Shown one piece after another: positions 60,471 through 64,000 of a stretch of DNA of 64,000 nt. Position numbers and translations under genes: made by a program. The notes beneath the pieces are model-generated. The model was not told the origin of the DNA. It made no database searches and worked only from the letters and a program-made list of their open reading frames with translations. The number at the start of each line of letters is the position of its first letter. The first letter of the stretch is position 1. The stretch comes from Ricinus communis (lineage: Eukaryota > Streptophyta > Magnoliopsida > Malpighiales > Euphorbiaceae), in contig NC_063262.1 in NCBI RefSeq assembly GCF_019578655.1, forward strand, positions 2,363,582-2,427,581, in the 5' to 3' direction.

Positions 60471-62428
60471 ATGGCCTTAGAGGGTGCTCACACCTTTCCC
60501 TTATTGTTTCTTTTTCTTATCATTATAAACTTGAGCTATTATAGTAGGGCAGCAGATGGTGGTAGTTCTTCTGGCTTAGCAGCTTCTTTCATTTTTGGTG
60601 ATTCTCTAGTTGATGCTGGAAACAATAACTACCTTCCAACATTGTCTAAGGCAAATATCCCACCTAATGGAATTGATTTTAAGTCGTCCGGAGGTAACCC
60701 TACCGGCCGGTATACCAATGGAAGAACCATTGGAGACATTGTAGGCAAGTACATTTATTTTCTTGCCAGTTAGTTGAAATTAGTATCTTGTTTAAATTAT
60801 ACTTTCTTATTTTTGTTTTGTTTGAACATTTTCTTTTGAACTTCTTTCAGGGGAAGAACTAGGGCAACCAAATTATGCTATCCCATTTCTAGCTCCAAAT
60901 TCCACAGGAAAAGCTATATTATATGGCGTAAATTATGCTTCAGGAGGAGGAGGGATTTTGAATGCAACTGGAAGAATATTTGTAATGAGCACTTTCCTCT
61001 TTTTCTTTTTAGTGGTTTAGTATGAATAATTTAATTGCTTATCCACCACAAGTAGCTCAATAGTTAAAGCGTAAAAGCACAAATGTGATATTAAAGGACA
61101 TCTTTTACAATATACTTTTACAACATATTAGCGCCAATGGGAGGCTCTTGTTGCTAGAGTTTTTGGAGCTAAAAATGAAAATTATTAGAACCGCTATGCC
61201 CCTTCACCCTATTCCTGGTGCTCTGCCCCAGTTATAGCTGGAGGAAGCGAGCCTTAAGCAGTGATTGATAGTCTCCCATCCCTTTCTGAATAGACTCAGT
61301 CTAGCACGTTATATATAGACTAAATGAATTGCATAATAATATATAATATTCTTTATTAAGTGTTGTATTTGTATTGATTTACATGCCAAATAGAGTCTAG
61401 CTAATAATTTTTTATCGAAATTAGAATTATTTAAAGATAAAAAAACTAATTAATTACACATTTGTAATCTTTTTTGTTTAACAAATGCAGGTTAATAGGC
61501 TAAGCATGGACATTCAAATAGACTATTTTAACATTACTAGAAGAGAGTTCGATAAATTGTTGGGTGCATCCAAGGCAAGAGAATACATTATGAGGAAATC
61601 AATCTTCTCTATTACAGTTGGAGCTAATGATTTCCTAAACAATTACCTTCTTCCAGTTCTGTCTGTCGGAGCAAGAATTTCTGAAAGTCCTGACGCATTC
61701 ATCGATGACATGCTTAACCACTTAAGAGCCCAACTTACCGTAAGTAAATATTAAGTCCAAACATTCAAGCAAGTGTAGTCATATCACACTCACTTGATTT
61801 AATTGCCTGTGATTGATATGTGTTTTCAAAATGGATGTCTCTGTGGCAGAGATTATATAAATTGGACGCTCGGAAGTTTGTTATTGGAAATGTTGGACCA
61901 ATTGGCTGCATACCATATCAGAAGACTATAAACCAACTGAAGGAAAATGAATGTGTGGAATTGGCTAATAAGTTAGCGGTTCAGTACAATGGTAGATTAA
62001 AGGATTTGCTTGCTGAACTGAATGATAACCTTCATGGAGCTACATTTGTTCATGCCAATGTGTATGCACTTGTCATGGAACTTATCACAAACTACGGAAA
62101 ATATGGTGAGTCGGCTGTGATACCATGTTAAAGAACCGTTGGATTTAAAAGTCTAAATGGTTAATACGAGGCTTGTATAATAGTAAATTTTTAATTATAT
62201 GCAGGGTTTACAACAGCAACCAGAGCTTGTTGTGGAAATGGAGGGCAATTTGCAGGGATAGTTCCATGTGGACCTACATCTAGTATGTGCCAGGATCGTT
62301 CCAAACATGTATTTTGGGACCCTTACCATCCAAGTGAGGCTGCTAACCTTCTACTTGCAAAGCAACTACTTGATGGAGATGAAAGGTATATCTCTCCGGT
62401 GAATCTCAGGCAACTCAGAGATCTTTGA
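60471..62428 (+). CDS. GDSL esterase/lipase
   Basis: Secreted GDSL-family lipolytic enzyme. Five exons, 60471-60744, 60851-60981, 61491-61739, 61850-62105 and 62205-62428, give 377 residues. A signal peptide is seen at about 1-27 (hydrophobic LLFLFLIIINLSYYS). Block I is FIFGDSLVDAGNN with nucleophile Ser45. Block II is in GVNYASGGGGIL and block III is VGANDF. Block V is DPYHPSEA, with catalytic Asp342 and His345. All four conserved blocks are present. Intron 1 appears to use a GC donor (GTAG then GCAAGT), which keeps the frame into GEELGQPNYAIPF. Acts outside the cell or in the wall; the substrate cannot be read. No frame breaks. Confidence 0.9.
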
Positions 62429-63467
62429 TTGTAATTCTGTGCGAGTGAGTGAGTGAGTTCTTCTTTTGGGCTTGAGTACTATCCAATTTCTTGTTCTATC
62501 AAGAGGGTTTTGCTCTGCTTAATTAGTGGTGAAGCATTTATAGACAATTTGCCTTTCCTTTCCTTTTTTCTGTTTGTTGTTCTTTGTTTACTTACCTTTG
62601 GTTTCTGAATTACAGTGATTGAAATACGAATTCCAGGCTCAAAATTGAGCTTAAATAAAATGTTAGTATTGAAGTATATTCAGAAACTACGCTACTTATG
62701 GATTTTAGGATACTAAAAAATTAATTATATTATCTGGGTTTAATTGCCAAAAAACTTTGAAATTGCACTTATTAACATGAATCAACAATAACTTTACTGG
62801 CTCAGCTTGCATCTGGAAAAATAAAATATTTTTACTTCCTTAATGTTTTAAATTTTCAAAACGCACCATTTTGCTGAAACAGGTGTTTGTTTTTCAACAA
62901 AGATCAGATGCATTAGATAGATCATAGTAATATTTTGTTTAGGCAATTAAGCCATTTTACTCTCTTTATTATTGGTTTGTCAAAATATATTATGTACACC
63001 GGTGGAAATTTTAATTTCATTTCCATTTTTTTAAGATTAAAAGGGGGCAACCACAATGAAATTATGATTTCCCTTGTAGTAATCGAGACTGGCACGTTTG
63101 ATAATTTCAATGTTAGTTGAGGAGGTTGAACTAGAAATGAGCACCATTTCTAGACCCAAAATTGAGGCTTGTCCTACCATTGGCTGCATGTGTAGGTACA
63201 AGAAAAGGTTAGTACTTAGTACAGTACCTTTGGGTTCTTTGAGATTGGAGAACCACCCACCTACCCTAATCCAAGAAAATCATTGAAGTAGGTTGCCCAT
63301 GAGTTACTCTCTCCTGTACTTGACCAACACACATCAAAAAAAAATTATGCCCATACGATAATATGGTTTTAAATGAAGTGCACTTGAATTGGTACATAGG
63401 AGACAACTTTAAGAATGAATATTTGGTATTAAAACCTTTTTCTTCCTTTACTAAAAACAAAGGAGAA

Positions 63468-63475
<8 letters not shown>

Positions 63476-63519
<44 letters not shown>
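63476..63519. repeat. (TA)n microsatellite
   Basis: About 21 TA units directly after an A-rich run. Confidence 0.92.
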
Positions 63520-63522
<3 letters not shown>

Positions 63523-63799
63523 CATGTTAAAGTGACATTCTATACTAGCTGCATTGTAAAATGTAAATAGAAATTGGGCTTAGTTGAAATTATAAGTTTG
63601 AGCACTTGAAATTGAGCTTTGGTTTCTCAATGATAGAGGGAAGTAAGGAGGGACAGGGATGGCAGTCCTGTGGAGGTATTTTTTAGTATCTAATCCGATT
63701 AAATTCTAACAAAATGAATATAAGTAGTTATAAATAAGTTTAGGATGTGTTTAAAATTTAATTTTAATATTCAAATGGGGTCTAGATTTAAACTTTTAA

Positions 63800-64000
63800 A
63801 CCTTTTGAAATTAGAGGCGATATTTAATTAGGAATATATTCTTATTAATTAATAAATTAATAGAAAATTTTTTATAAAATTACATATATACCTGAATCTC
63901 ATGTCTCAAAAAATAATGTTCAGATAAAATTTTTATGTGTTAAAATTTAAACATCCGTGTCAAAAAAAATTAATTTTCAAAAATTAATATATTATATAGA
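63800..64000 (+). repeat. Partial dispersed AT-rich repeat at window edge
   Basis: TTATTAATTAATAAATTA, then AAATTACATATATA and CATGTCTCAAAAAATAATG follow the order of the copy at 45590-45740. It runs off the window. Confidence 0.45.

Larger units (their letters stand above)
62429..64000. other. Intergenic, right edge
   Basis: The 3' UTR of the GDSL gene to about 62650; then AT-rich DNA without a gene, a TA microsatellite at 63476-63519 and from about 63800 a partial copy of the AT-rich repeat also seen at 19.5, 43.9 and 45.2 kb. The short plus and minus frames match nothing I recognise. Confidence 0.5.

Noticed and set aside
61041..61290. Possible SINE in GDSL intron 2 (TAGCTCAATAGTT resembles an A box)
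   Set aside because: No convincing B box, tail or target duplication; left unclassified.

Overview
This window is nuclear DNA of a flowering plant, most likely a woody eudicot. The genes carry introns with GT-AG borders, the intergenic DNA is very AT-rich, and every recognisable protein belongs to a plant family. Some repeats would fit Euphorbiaceae, but that is a guess. Gene spans below run from start to stop codon. Several exon borders were read from splice sites and reading-frame phase; the others are approximate.

Layout. 1-2.5 kb (+): last exons of an extra-large G protein (XLG). 4.0-7.55 kb (-): a RUS6-like DUF647 protein. 8.8-11.1 kb (-): a CYP82-like cytochrome P450. 11.8-15.0 kb (-): a multi-pass membrane protein of the At3g27390 type. 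16.3-34.4 kb (-): a cluster of REM/VRN1-like B3 genes, with three apparently intact members, at least four decayed copies and one large solo-LTR-like insertion. 34.55-34.95 kb (-): an unidentified two-exon reading frame. 37.0-40.6 kb (+): a CDCA7-type zf-4CXXC_R1 protein. 40.6-48.0 kb: gene-poor AT-rich DNA with simple repeats and an inverted pair of dispersed repeats. 48.0-50.8 kb (+): a single-exon MOCOS-like PLP-fold protein. 53.4-59.4 kb (-): a prolyl-oligopeptidase-like protein with an Au-like SINE in an intron. 60.5-62.4 kb (+): a GDSL esterase/lipase.

These are independently transcribed plant genes, not an operon or one pathway. I did not find a clearly new multi-gene system. The most interesting parts are the B3 cluster, where tandem duplication, decay and retroelement insertion can be read together, and two neighbouring enzyme-like proteins that lack expected catalytic residues (MOCOS-like: Lys replaced by Arg; oligopeptidase-like: Asp and His of the triad not found).
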